Shown here one piece after another: positions 1 to 6,037 of a stretch of DNA of 6,926 nt. The DNA lies in assembly GCA_015661465.1 (NCBI GenBank), contig DQVZ01000228.1, positions 1 through 6,926 of the forward strand, read 5' to 3'. A program made the position numbers and the translations under genes. Numbering within the stretch: the first letter of the stretch is position 1; the number at the start of each line of letters is the position of its first letter. Under the pieces are notes generated by a model that worked only from the letters and a program-made list of their open reading frames with translations, searched no databases and was not told the DNA's origin. Source of the stretch: Aquifex aeolicus (GTDB taxonomy: Bacteria; Aquificota; Aquificia; Aquificales; Aquificaceae).

Positions 1-105
1 GAGGGACTGTTTTCAAAATTCATTTGTTTGCTTGTTTACCTCTCTGCTTTGGGAGTTGCTTCCTTTGTTCTACCTTTATTTCTCACTCAGCGTATATTAA
101 AATAA
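1..105 (+). CDS. C-terminal end of an integral membrane protein (partial)
   Basis: Frame 1 is open from the window edge to a TAA at 103-105 and encodes the last 34 residues of a protein whose start lies outside the window. The fragment begins EGLFSKF and then has one strongly hydrophobic segment of about 22 residues containing Gly, Ala and Pro, followed by a short basic tail ending TQRILK. That is the look of a final transmembrane helix with a cytoplasmic end. The stop overlaps the 3' end of the convergent hydrolase gene by 9 bp. A polytopic transporter or a lipid flippase such as MurJ is possible, but the fragment is too short to name a family. That it is coding rests on the open frame, its composition and the fit to the next gene. 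Confidence 0.6.
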   Translation, partial: EGLFSKFICLLVYLSALGVASFVLPLFLTQRILK

Positions 106-780
106 AATTTTATTTATATTCCTTTCCAAGCCCTCATTTAACTGGTGATCATCGTCTACCTTAAGAAATCTTTTTACCTTTACGTTCTTCGTGAAAAATT
201 CGGAAAGCTCTATTGGTACTATTTCGTCTTTTGTGCCATGCATTATCACAATTTCTACAGGTGGTTCCTCTGGAAAGTATACTTTTCCTTCTTTTATTAT
301 TTCGTAGTCTCCCTTTAGAATATCCGTAGCCCAATCTTTTATAAAGGTTACTTCTCTTCCTTCTTCAATTATGGTAAGTTCCTCCTTTCCTTCAAGCCAT
401 TTTTTAAGCTTCTCTCTACCAAATTCTTTAATCATTAAGTCAAGGGTGTTATAGGAAGGTGCCAAAAGAATTATTTTTTTCACGTTTAGTAAGGGTTTCC
501 TGCGGATGTAGTTTAAGGCTATATATGCTCCATGGGAACTCCCACATAGAACGATTTCCTTATATTTTGAAGAAAATCCTTTTATCAAAATTTCTAAAAT
601 GTCAAGGGTATTGGTAGTTGTATGCTTTTCATAATCCATATCCATAGCAAAGAAAGAGTAAAGCGAGTTTTCTATAAAGTACTTTCTTAGAAATGCTATT
701 TTTCTTCCTAGGACATTGGTTGCCAAACCGTGCAGGTGAATCCATAATTTTTCGTGATTATTAACATCGTAGAAGTACAT
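97..780 (-). CDS. alpha/beta-hydrolase (esterase-like) protein
   Basis: The 227-residue protein has the hallmarks of an alpha/beta-hydrolase. An early strand ends in H-G (residues 17-18, IHLHGLAT), where the oxyanion-hole backbone usually lies. The nucleophile elbow is G80-S-S82-H-G84, with Ser82 the likely nucleophile. A late strand ends HGTKDEIVP with candidate acid Asp185, and DDDHQL carries candidate catalytic His212. About 60 residues between the elbow and the acid (roughly 110-170) form a Lys/Glu-rich insertion that could be a small lid. There is no signal peptide, so it is probably cytoplasmic. The nearest known type is the small YqiA-like or serine-aminopeptidase-like esterases; the substrate cannot be inferred. 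It is the second gene of a minus-strand pair, 5 bp after the 79-residue protein. Its Shine-Dalgarno GAGGT (792-788) overlaps that gene's stop codon, 7 nt before the ATG, so the two are probably coupled. Confidence 0.85.
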   Translation of the reverse strand: MYFYDVNNHEKLWIHLHGLATNVLGRKIAFLRKYFIENSLYSFFAMDMDYEKHTTTNTLDILEILIKGFSSKYKEIVLCGSSHGAYIALNYIRRKPLLNVKKIILLAPSYNTLDLMIKEFGREKLKKWLEGKEELTIIEEGREVTFIKDWATDILKGDYEIIKEGKVYFPEEPPVEIVIMHGTKDEIVPIELSEFFTKNVKVKRFLKVDDDHQLNEGLERNINKILF

Positions 781-785
781 TTTTA

Positions 786-1025
786 TTACCTCAGGTAATT
801 TTTAAACTTCTGGTAATTCACCATTTTGTTAAAGAGCTCTTGTTGTTTTTTCTCTACTTGGGAAATCAAAAAATCTAATATCCTTAGAGCTTCCTCTGCT
901 TCTTCTTTAGTTAATCCTTGAGGCTGAGTTTTTGCAAGTTCTTCAATCTTTTTAACGAGGTTATCAAAATCTCCTTGATCTAAAAGTTTCTGACATTCCA
1001 AAAGGATTTCCTTGTACCTGTTCAT
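786..1025 (-). CDS. 79-residue all-helical protein of unknown function
   Basis: I do not recognise this gene. The protein is acidic/basic-mixed and looks entirely alpha-helical: a first helix (about 3-33, with LLECQKLL and LVKKIEEL), a break at [10 protein letters not shown] (33-42), and a long second helix (about 40-78) with coiled-coil-like spacing, ending YQKFKNYLR. It has no Cys pair, membrane segment or signal. The two-helix outline and the Tyr-rich C-terminal end loosely recall small flagellar chaperones of the FliT/FlgN type, but this is a weak resemblance and not an assignment. It is the first gene of a two-gene unit with the hydrolase. Its ATG is 17 bp from the divergent ATG at 1043, there is no Shine-Dalgarno, and a TACAAT hexamer lies 9 nt upstream, suggesting a leaderless transcript. 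Confidence 0.8.
   Translation of the reverse strand: MNRYKEILLECQKLLDQGDFDNLVKKIEELAKTQPQGLTKEEAEEALRILDFLISQVEKKQQELFNKMVNYQKFKNYLR
788..792 (-). promoter_or_regulatory. Shine-Dalgarno GAGGT overlapping the upstream stop codon
   Basis: On the minus strand the end of the 79-residue gene reads CTGAGGTAA, and GAGGT is a good Shine-Dalgarno 7 nt before the hydrolase ATG at 780. It shares its last base with the TAA of the upstream gene. This fixes the hydrolase start and suggests translation of the two genes is coupled. Confidence 0.7.
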
Positions 1026-1042
1026 TTAAGATTTATTGTAGT
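1026..1042. promoter_or_regulatory. 17-bp divergent intergenic region with TTTAAGATT
   Basis: Only 17 bp separate the two divergent ATGs at 1025 and 1043. The 9-mer TTTAAGATT (1025-1033) recurs at 1669-1677, in the next divergent gap. On the + strand TAAGAT (1027-1032) is a possible -10 for the small basic protein, 10 nt before its ATG, but I see no -35 for it. Neither gene has a Shine-Dalgarno. Confidence 0.4.
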
Positions 1043-1065
1043 ATGAAAGAAACCAGAATTATCAA
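1035..1065 (-). promoter_or_regulatory. candidate promoter for the 79-residue protein / hydrolase unit
   Basis: On the minus strand there is TTGATA (1065-1060), a 19-bp spacer, then TACAAT (1040-1035). The -10 hexamer ends 9 nt before the ATG at 1025, so transcription would begin only a base or two before the start codon. The -35 hexamer lies inside the coding region of the divergent gene. The spacer is slightly longer than the usual 16-18 bp. The elements are read directly; their function is inferred. Confidence 0.4.
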
Positions 1066-1264
1066 GTATATTAAAAGCTTAATAAGAAATCACAAATATA
1101 TGACTACTGAGGACATAATGCTCCTTTTGGAGAAATATTACAACCTGCCGATACAAATACCGTCAGTATATTACAAATACAAGAAGATTATAAGAGAATG
1201 CAGACAAGAAGTTTACAAAGAAAGGAGAAGAGCTAAGTATAAAAAACGTGGAGATGAAGTTTAA
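1043..1264 (+). CDS. 73-residue very basic protein, unknown function
   Basis: I do not recognise a family. Twenty of the 73 residues are Lys or Arg, mostly in the C-terminal third (45-69, including KERRRAKYKKRG), and the protein also has many Tyr. The N-terminal half (about 3-35) looks like two helices joined at YMTTEDI, the spacing of a helix-turn-helix or small winged-helix fold, followed by PIQIPSVYYKYKK. A nucleic-acid-binding role, to DNA or RNA, is a reasonable inference from charge alone. The start is the only ATG near the 5' end and lacks a Shine-Dalgarno. Its last 32 bp overlap the end of the convergent 144-residue gene, and its stop sits in the palindrome AAGTTTAAACTT. It is a single-gene unit. 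That it is a real gene is supported by how tightly it fills the gap between its neighbours. Confidence 0.65.
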   Translation: MKETRIIKYIKSLIRNHKYMTTEDIMLLLEKYYNLPIQIPSVYYKYKKIIRECRQEVYKERRRAKYKKRGDEV

Positions 1265-1667
1265 ACTTTTCTCTTAATCTTTTTGCAAGGTTCAGCATAA
1301 AGTCAACAGCTTTTTGTTTTTCATCAAAAAATCCTATTCTGAACCTATCCAGGTTAATATCGAAAGGCTTTTCCGAGTTTCCAGGATTTTTGAATTTAGG
1401 TCTATCATACTCGTATATATCAGCCCAAAGATTTAAGGGACTGATAAGAACAACGTAGCCATTTCCTTCCAACTTCTCACTTAGATTCTCTTTGATAGCC
1501 TTTAAAACTTTTACATCCTCTTCGTTATATAGGTTATTCTTACAGAAATCACTTAGCTGAGCACCGTAGTAGTTCATTTCCTTATCAGCTTCTAGGATGT
1601 AAAGACTTACTCCCTTTTCCTTAGCTTCCTCGCATAACGCTTGAAGTATCTTCCCCCACGCTTTCAT
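1233..1667 (-). CDS. 144-residue protein of unknown function
   Basis: I do not recognise this protein. It reads like a soluble alpha/beta protein: an N-terminal helix (3-18), a strand SLYILEAD (21-28), a Tyr-rich stretch with two Cys (Cys12, Cys42), a helix at about 49-67, a hydrophobic strand YVVLISPL (71-78), a Pro/Asn/Gly loop rich in Asp and Arg (84-107), a strand RIGFF (110-114), a long amphipathic helix (116-135) and a final strand LHLHVFYT. There is no transmembrane segment or signal peptide, and no nucleotide-binding or metal motif I can name. Composition matches the surrounding genes, so nothing suggests recent transfer. It is a single-gene unit, 18 bp divergent from tsaE, with a perfect TATAAT 7 nt before its ATG and no Shine-Dalgarno. 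Its 3' end overlaps the basic-protein gene by 32 bp. Confidence 0.8.
   Translation of the reverse strand: MKAWGKILQALCEEAKEKGVSLYILEADKEMNYYGAQLSDFCKNNLYNEEDVKVLKAIKENLSEKLEGNGYVVLISPLNLWADIYEYDRPKFKNPGNSEKPFDINLDRFRIGFFDEKQKAVDFMLNLAKRLREKFKLHLHVFYT
1257..1268. repeat. 12-bp perfect palindrome AAGTTTAAACTT in a convergent overlap
   Basis: The palindrome covers the stop codon of the + strand basic-protein gene and lies inside the last codons of the minus-strand gene. It is AT-rich and has no loop, so it is a poor RNA hairpin. It could equally be a protein-binding site or chance. Confidence 0.3.
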
Positions 1668-1685
1668 GTTTAAGATTATAAAAAA
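1668..1685. promoter_or_regulatory. 18-bp divergent intergenic region with TTTAAGATT
   Basis: The gap between the divergent ATGs at 1667 and 1686 is 18 bp and contains TTTAAGATT (1669-1677), identical to 1025-1033. On the + strand TAAGAT (1671-1676), 9 nt before the tsaE ATG, could be a -10 for tsaE. Neither gene has a Shine-Dalgarno here. Confidence 0.4.
1675..1680 (-). promoter_or_regulatory. TATAAT -10 element for the 144-residue gene
   Basis: On the minus strand TATAAT is followed by 7 nt (CTTAAAC) and then the ATG at 1667. A start site 6-8 nt after the -10 would fall on or next to the A of the ATG, giving a leaderless message. No clear -35 is visible at the right distance, which would lie within the tsaE coding region. 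The hexamer is a perfect consensus; the role is inferred. Confidence 0.5.
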
Positions 1686-2087
1686 ATGATGTTAATTAAG
1701 GAATTAAGACTAAAGAGTGAGGAAGATATGTTCAAATTGGCTGAGGAAATTGCCAATGAGCTAACTGGAAAAGAAGTAATCTGTTTAAAAGGTAATCTAG
1801 GTGCAGGGAAAACAACCTTTGTAAAAGGTTTAGCAAAAGCTATGGGTATTGAGAAAGGTTACCAAGTCAGGAGTCCAACTTTTACACTTGTAAACGAGTA
1901 TCCCACAAAAAGAGGAAAACTTATACACATAGACCTCTACAGGGTGAAGGATTTCGATTATACGGAACTTATCGGAGAAGGTATTATCGCCGTTGAATGG
2001 GAAGAAAAGAACAATAACTGTAATTACGTGATTGAAATAGAAATTATCGGAGAAAATGAAAGACTTGTAAAAGTTTTTAAGAAGTAA
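1686..2087 (+). CDS. tsaE: TsaE, ATPase of the tRNA t6A37 threonylcarbamoyl-transfer complex
   Basis: TsaE is the small P-loop ATPase that works with TsaB and TsaD to put the N6-threonylcarbamoyl group on A37 of tRNAs reading ANN codons. The 133-residue protein carries the family motifs in order: a Walker A GNLGAGKT (36-43) followed by TTFVKGLA, the switch-like SPTFTLVNEY (63-72), HIDLYR (81-86) and VEW (103-105). Length is within the usual 130-160 range, though the loop between HIDLYR and VEW is somewhat short. Two Met codons open the frame (1686 and 1689). I kept the first, but the second would give nearly the same protein and neither has a Shine-Dalgarno. tsaB and tsaD are not in the window. 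The gene is a single unit, divergent from the 144-residue gene and abutting the spoT stop. Confidence 0.95.
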   Translation: MMLIKELRLKSEEDMFKLAEEIANELTGKEVICLKGNLGAGKTTFVKGLAKAMGIEKGYQVRSPTFTLVNEYPTKRGKLIHIDLYRVKDFDYTELIGEGIIAVEWEEKNNNCNYVIEIEIIGENERLVKVFKK

Positions 2088-2091
2088 TTAC
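2084..2091. other. abutting convergent stop codons of tsaE and spoT
   Basis: The tsaE stop TAA (2085-2087) is followed at once by TTA (2088-2090), the complement of the spoT stop, inside the palindrome GTAATTAC. No hairpin plus T-run terminator is visible on either strand here, so transcripts from each side may run into the other gene unless factor-dependent termination acts. Confidence 0.6.
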
Positions 2092-4184
2092 CTATAAAGA
2101 CGTTTGCATTCTTCTACACTCTCCACCTGCTTTATTTTTTCACATATTTCCTTTAGGTGTTTTTTATCTTTAACATCAATAGTAAAATCCATAATTGCGT
2201 ACGTATCTTTTGTCTTTGTCTGAGAGAGGTATATGTTTGAATTAGTCTGGGATATTACTTGTGCTATGTCCGACAAGAGTCCTATTCTATCTTTTGCTAT
2301 TATTCTTATATCTGTTTTAAACTTTCCTCTTCCTTGCCACTTTATCCTTTTTACTTTTTCAGGGTTAGTTCTAAGCACATTCTTCAAATTAGGACAGTGA
2401 GCTTCGTGAAGAACCAGTCCCTTCACTCTGGTGATAACTCCGAAAACCTCATCGCCCGGTACGGGTTTGCAACATTCTGCAATCTCGTACTTAATATTTG
2501 AAAGGTCATCCAAGTATACAAAAACCTCGTTTTTCTCCTCATGAATTTCTGCATCTTTTTCCTTGGGAAGTAAGAGCTTTAAAAGGTTAGACGCCGAAAT
2601 TTTTCTCTTTCCTAAAACCAAAAGGAGTTCTTCTTCCTTGTCAAACCTTATTTTTTCCCTAATTTTTTCAAGAATTTCTTCGTATGAGAGATTTAGTTTG
2701 GCCCTGATTCTTTCTAAAATCCTTTTGCCTTCATTTAGATATCTTTCTTTCTCCTGTTGTTTTAGAAACTGTTTTATCTTACTCTTTGCCTTCGATGTTT
2801 TAACAAAACTTAGCCACTCATAGCTGGGTGTTTTATTGGGATGGGTAATTATTTCCACCATATCTCCATTTTGAAGTTTGTAATTCAGCGGAACAATCCT
2901 CCCGTTTACCTTAGCACCCATGCAGTGGTTTCCTATATCCGTGTGGATTTTGTATGCAAAATCTACCGGAGTTGAACCTTTGGGAAGAACTACAAGGTCT
3001 CCTTTAGGAGTAAATACAAAGATTTCCTCAAAGAAAAGGTTGTTCCTTAAATTCTCAAGAAGTTCCGATGAATTTACACTTCCCTGAATACTTTCAACCA
3101 ATTCCCTTAGCCAAGAGTATATCTGGCTATCATCGGGTTTTATACCTTCCTTGTAAGCCCAGTGGGAAGCTATACCTTTTTCAGCCCTTTCATGCATTTC
3201 CCAAGTCCTTATCTGAAATTCAACCGGTTTGCCTTTGTCCGCTATTACCGTAGTGTGAAGCGATTGATAGAGATTCGGTTTGGGAAGGGATATGTAATCC
3301 TTGAACTTTCCGGGTATAGGTTTAAATAGACTGTGGATTATTCCTAAAACGGTATAACACTCGGGCACCGTATCAACTATTATTCGAACACCTAAGATAT
3401 CGTGTACATCTTCAAGTCTTATTCCCTTTCTCTTTGTTTTTTCCCATATACTGTAATAGTGCTTTGAACGATACCGGATTTGTGCGGATATACCGTAGTT
3501 TTCGAGAGCTTCTTTTACCTTTGGTATTACATATTTCTTTAAGTAATTTTCCAGTTCCTTTTTGGATTGTTGAACGAAGTTTTTCACCTTTTCATATTCT
3601 TCAGGATAAAGGTATTTAAAGGCTAAATCTTCCAGTTCATTCTTTATCTTCCATACACCTAACCTATGTGCTAAAGGAGCAAAAATTTCCAAAGTTTCTA
3701 AGGCTATTCTTTTTTTCTTTTCTTCTCTAAAAACCCACAGGGTTTTCATATTATCGAGTCTGTCTGCAAGCTTCAAAATTATAACTCTTGGGTCTTTTGC
3801 CGTAGCGAGTATTAATTTTCTATAGTTCTCTGCTTGTTCAGATTTATACTTTATTTTTCCTATTTTGGTTACACCCTCAACGAGATTTGCTACGTTTTCT
3901 CCGAATATCTCTTTCAGTTCATCGTAAGAAGTTTGTGTATCTTCAAGAACATCGTGGAGAAGTCCCGCTACTACAGTTTCTATATCCATTCCCAGTTCCG
4001 AAAGGATTAGGGATACATTGAGAGGGTGTACTATATAAGGTTCTCCTGTTTTTCTTTTTTGATTTCCGTGCCTTTCTCTTGCGAATTCATAGGCTCTTGA
4101 TATCAGTTCTCTGTGTTTTTCTTTATTCAGGGAAAGCAGCCTTTCCAGTGTTTCAGTAAGAACTTCTTCCTCTATCTTTGACAT
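2088..4184 (-). CDS. spoT: SpoT/Rel bifunctional (p)ppGpp synthetase/hydrolase
   Basis: A full-length RSH enzyme (698 residues; the family is usually 700-740) that makes and degrades the stringent-response alarmone (p)ppGpp. In order: an HD hydrolase domain (about 25-200) with H53, H77-D78, E81-D82 in HDVLEDT and LADRLDNM (139-146), all intact; a synthetase domain (about 230-345) with RSKHYYSIW (239-247), VHDILGVRI, PKPNLYQSLHTTV and VEFQIRT including E322; a TGS domain (about 386-448); a helical region (about 460-540); a Cys/His zinc-finger-like segment with C571-C572 and H596-C597; and a C-terminal ACT domain (about 622-698). With both sites intact it should be bifunctional and ribosome-responsive. 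The synthetase loop has NLYQS where many members have NGYQS, an allowed variation. The gene is divergent from mreB across 36 bp. It has no Shine-Dalgarno, and TATATT lies 9 nt before the ATG. Confidence 0.96.
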   Translation of the reverse strand: MSKIEEEVLTETLERLLSLNKEKHRELISRAYEFARERHGNQKRKTGEPYIVHPLNVSLILSELGMDIETVVAGLLHDVLEDTQTSYDELKEIFGENVANLVEGVTKIGKIKYKSEQAENYRKLILATAKDPRVIILKLADRLDNMKTLWVFREEKKKRIALETLEIFAPLAHRLGVWKIKNELEDLAFKYLYPEEYEKVKNFVQQSKKELENYLKKYVIPKVKEALENYGISAQIRYRSKHYYSIWEKTKRKGIRLEDVHDILGVRIIVDTVPECYTVLGIIHSLFKPIPGKFKDYISLPKPNLYQSLHTTVIADKGKPVEFQIRTWEMHERAEKGIASHWAYKEGIKPDDSQIYSWLRELVESIQGSVNSSELLENLRNNLFFEEIFVFTPKGDLVVLPKGSTPVDFAYKIHTDIGNHCMGAKVNGRIVPLNYKLQNGDMVEIITHPNKTPSYEWLSFVKTSKAKSKIKQFLKQQEKERYLNEGKRILERIRAKLNLSYEEILEKIREKIRFDKEEELLLVLGKRKISASNLLKLLLPKEKDAEIHEEKNEVFVYLDDLSNIKYEIAECCKPVPGDEVFGVITRVKGLVLHEAHCPNLKNVLRTNPEKVKRIKWQGRGKFKTDIRIIAKDRIGLLSDIAQVISQTNSNIYLSQTKTKDTYAIMDFTIDVKDKKHLKEICEKIKQVESVEECKRLYR
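4178..4183 (+). promoter_or_regulatory. TTGACA, possible -35 for the mreBC operon
   Basis: A perfect TTGACA on the + strand overlaps the spoT start codon, 37 bp before the mreB ATG. At 17 bp downstream there is only a T-run (4201-4206). The better hexamers TAATAT (4193-4198) and TATAGT (4196-4201) are too close to it. Either the -10 is weak, or the match is by chance and TATAGT is used with no good -35. Confidence 0.3.
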
Positions 4185-4193
4185 TTAAGTTTT

Positions 4194-4199
4194 AATATA
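4194..4199 (-). promoter_or_regulatory. TATATT -10-like element for spoT
   Basis: On the minus strand TATATT is followed by AAAACTTAA and the spoT ATG at 4184. The 9-nt distance would place the start site within about 3 nt of the ATG, so the message would be leaderless or nearly so. There is no Shine-Dalgarno and no good -35; the region where it would lie reads ATGTTT across the mreB start. Confidence 0.4.
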
Positions 4200-4206
4200 G
4201 TTTTTT

Positions 4207-4213
4207 AAGGGAG
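4207..4213 (+). promoter_or_regulatory. mreB Shine-Dalgarno AAGGGAG
   Basis: AAGGGAG ends 7 nt before the ATG at 4221, a standard spacing. It confirms the start, and shows that mreB, unlike the divergent spoT, is translated from a leadered message. Confidence 0.75.
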
Positions 4214-4220
4214 ATTAAAC

Positions 4221-5246
4221 ATGATTTTAGGGAAATTTCTAGGGTCTTTTTCGAGCAATATTGGAATTGACCTAGGAACTGCAAATACTGCGGTTTTTGT
4301 GGAGGGTAAGGGTATAGTCCTTTACGAACCTTCAATTGTAGCGGTTGATACAAAAACCAACAAGATTCTTGCGGTAGGAAAGGAAGCAAAGGAAATGGTA
4401 GGGAAAACACCGGAAAATATTCAGGCCATTCGTCCTCTCAGGGATGGTGTGATTACGGATTTTGAAGTCACTCAAGCAATGTTAACCTACTTTATCAAGA
4501 AAGTTTTAGGTAAAGTCCTTTTCAGACCTAAACCTATAACCGTTATCGGTGTACCTACCGGGATAACTCCGGTTGAGAAAAGAGCGGTAATAGACGCCGC
4601 AAAAAGTGCCGGGGCTAGGGAGGTGTATCTGATAGCTGAACCCATGGCTGCTGCAATAGGTGCTGGACTTCCCATAGAGGAACCTATAGGAAACATGATT
4701 GTGGATATCGGAGGGGGAACTACTGACATAGCTGTTATATCCCTCGCAGGAATAGTAGTGTCCAACTCACTCAGAATTGCTGGAGATGAAATGAATGAAG
4801 CGATAGTGCAATACATTAAGAGAAAGCTTCATCTGCTTATTGGTGAGCAGACTGCAGAAAGGATAAAGATAGAACTGGGCAGTGCAATAGTGGAAGATGA
4901 AGAAAGGGAAATGGAAATAAGAGGAAGAGATATGACGGGTCTTCCAAGAACAGCCATAATCACAAATCATATGATAGCGGAGTCACTTGAGGATACAGTA
5001 AATTCCATAGTAAATGCTGTGAGAACAACGCTGGAGAGAACACCTCCTGAACTTGCTTCGGATATAGCGGAGAGGGGTATTGTTCTTGCGGGAGGAGGTT
5101 CACTTTTAAGAAATCTGGACAAGAAAATCGAACAGGAAACAGGAATTAAAGCTGTTTATGCAGATGAACCGCTCACAGCGGTTGTACGTGGGTTAGGTAT
5201 GGTTCTCGAAAATATAAATCTCATTAGAAGAATCTCTACGGAATGA
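4221..5246 (+). CDS. mreB: MreB, bacterial actin of the cell-shape machinery
   Basis: MreB polymerises on the inner face of the membrane and guides the elongation machinery that builds the side wall of rod cells. At 341 residues it has the usual length (335-350) and all actin-fold signatures: phosphate-1 GIDLGTANT (15-23), the VPTGITPVEKRA segment (111-122) with the Glu119 expected to support hydrolysis, AEPMAAAIGAGLPI (139-152), phosphate-2 VDIGGGTTD (161-169), RIAGDEMNEAI (185-195) and the adenosine motif IVLAGGGSLLRNLD (287-300). The N terminus MILGKFLGSF matches the short amphipathic membrane-binding helix of this family. The start is supported by a Shine-Dalgarno 7 nt upstream. It is the first gene of a three-gene operon; its TGA overlaps the mreC ATG as ATGA. 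Confidence 0.97.
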   Translation: MILGKFLGSFSSNIGIDLGTANTAVFVEGKGIVLYEPSIVAVDTKTNKILAVGKEAKEMVGKTPENIQAIRPLRDGVITDFEVTQAMLTYFIKKVLGKVLFRPKPITVIGVPTGITPVEKRAVIDAAKSAGAREVYLIAEPMAAAIGAGLPIEEPIGNMIVDIGGGTTDIAVISLAGIVVSNSLRIAGDEMNEAIVQYIKRKLHLLIGEQTAERIKIELGSAIVEDEEREMEIRGRDMTGLPRTAIITNHMIAESLEDTVNSIVNAVRTTLERTPPELASDIAERGIVLAGGGSLLRNLDKKIEQETGIKAVYADEPLTAVVRGLGMVLENINLIRRISTE

Positions 5247-6037
5247 GTTTAAGAAAACTCAACCTCTACTTTTTATTTTTTTTCTCGTTGGGACTTTTTA
5301 TTTTACTTCTTCAAATTTTTCAAAATCCCTTGAACAGCTACTTAAGGCAGACAGCGTATATTATCTTTTCTCCATTTTTAAAGGCGGAAAGGGAAATTGA
5401 AGAAGAAATGGAAAAATTAATATTTTTCGTAAAGGATTTAAAGGCAAATATGAGGTTAATATCAAATTACAAAAAGTTATCCCAGCAGCTTGAGGTTTAC
5501 AAAGAGAGAACAGAGTTCTACCAAGATATTTTAAAGAGATTGGAAAAGGATTTAGACTTTTACTTTCCTTTTGAAGTCGAATACGTAATCTCGAAGATAA
5601 TCTTTTACGACCCTTCCGGAGAAGATAGATTTTTCATAATAAGAGATGGAAAAAATAAAGGGATAAAGAAGGGAGATTTAGTAGTATCAAAGGGTTATAT
5701 ACTCGGTATAGTAGATGAAGTTTATATTTCTACCAGCAAGGTGATAACTCTTTTCAACGAAAAATGTTCACTGCTTTCCTCTATAAGGGGAAGCGATAAG
5801 GCGTATATATACCAGGGTAGCTACCCGTTAGGTAATTTGTTATACGTGGACTTAAATGATAATGTTAAAGAAGGAGATATTGTAGTTTACAAAGACCTAA
5901 CCTTGAGAATTCCCCATTTTCCTATAGGACGAGTAATTTACGTAGGTTTCAGCCAAAATCCCTTTTTTAAACAGGTGAAGGTAAAACCATTCATATCACC
6001 CAGAGATGCAGAATTTGTTGTAGTTTTTAAAGAATGA
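5243..6037 (+). CDS. mreC: MreC, cell-shape-determining membrane protein
   Basis: MreC is a single-pass membrane protein whose extracytoplasmic part forms filaments and activates the PBP2-RodA elongation enzymes. The 264-residue protein has the family layout: a short cytoplasmic start (MSLRKLN), one transmembrane helix of Leu/Phe/Ile (about 8-25), a coiled coil (about 48-105, ending before YFPFEVEY), and then a beta-rich region with the expected landmarks: KIIFYDPSG (118-126), IIRDGKNKGIKKGDLVV (132-148), the GIVDEV strand (155-160), and in the second beta domain VKEGDIVV (208-215) and PIGRVIYVG (227-235). It follows mreB through an ATGA overlap without a strong Shine-Dalgarno of its own, so translation is probably coupled. 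No mreD, PBP2 or rodA gene follows. Confidence 0.93.
   Translation: MSLRKLNLYFLFFFSLGLFILLLQIFQNPLNSYLRQTAYIIFSPFLKAEREIEEEMEKLIFFVKDLKANMRLISNYKKLSQQLEVYKERTEFYQDILKRLEKDLDFYFPFEVEYVISKIIFYDPSGEDRFFIIRDGKNKGIKKGDLVVSKGYILGIVDEVYISTSKVITLFNEKCSLLSSIRGSDKAYIYQGSYPLGNLLYVDLNDNVKEGDIVVYKDLTLRIPHFPIGRVIYVGFSQNPFFKQVKVKPFISPRDAEFVVVFKE

Noticed and set aside
2259..3619. Four + strand open frames of 61-86 codons (2259-2501, 2563-2823, 3068-3253, 3434-3619)
   Set aside because: They lie wholly antisense to spoT, which has every RSH domain intact, and their translations are Ser/Phe/Leu-rich without domain patterns.
2088..4184. Loss of hydrolase or synthetase activity in SpoT
   Set aside because: HDVLEDT, LADRLDN, RSKHYYSIW, VHDILGVRI and VEFQIRT are all present; the NLYQS variant does not touch a catalytic residue known to me.
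4192..4970. Minus-strand open frames antisense to the mreB region (4192-4410, 4487-4816, 4767-4970)
   Set aside because: mreB is unmistakable in the opposite strand; these frames have low-complexity composition typical of reverse-complement shadows.
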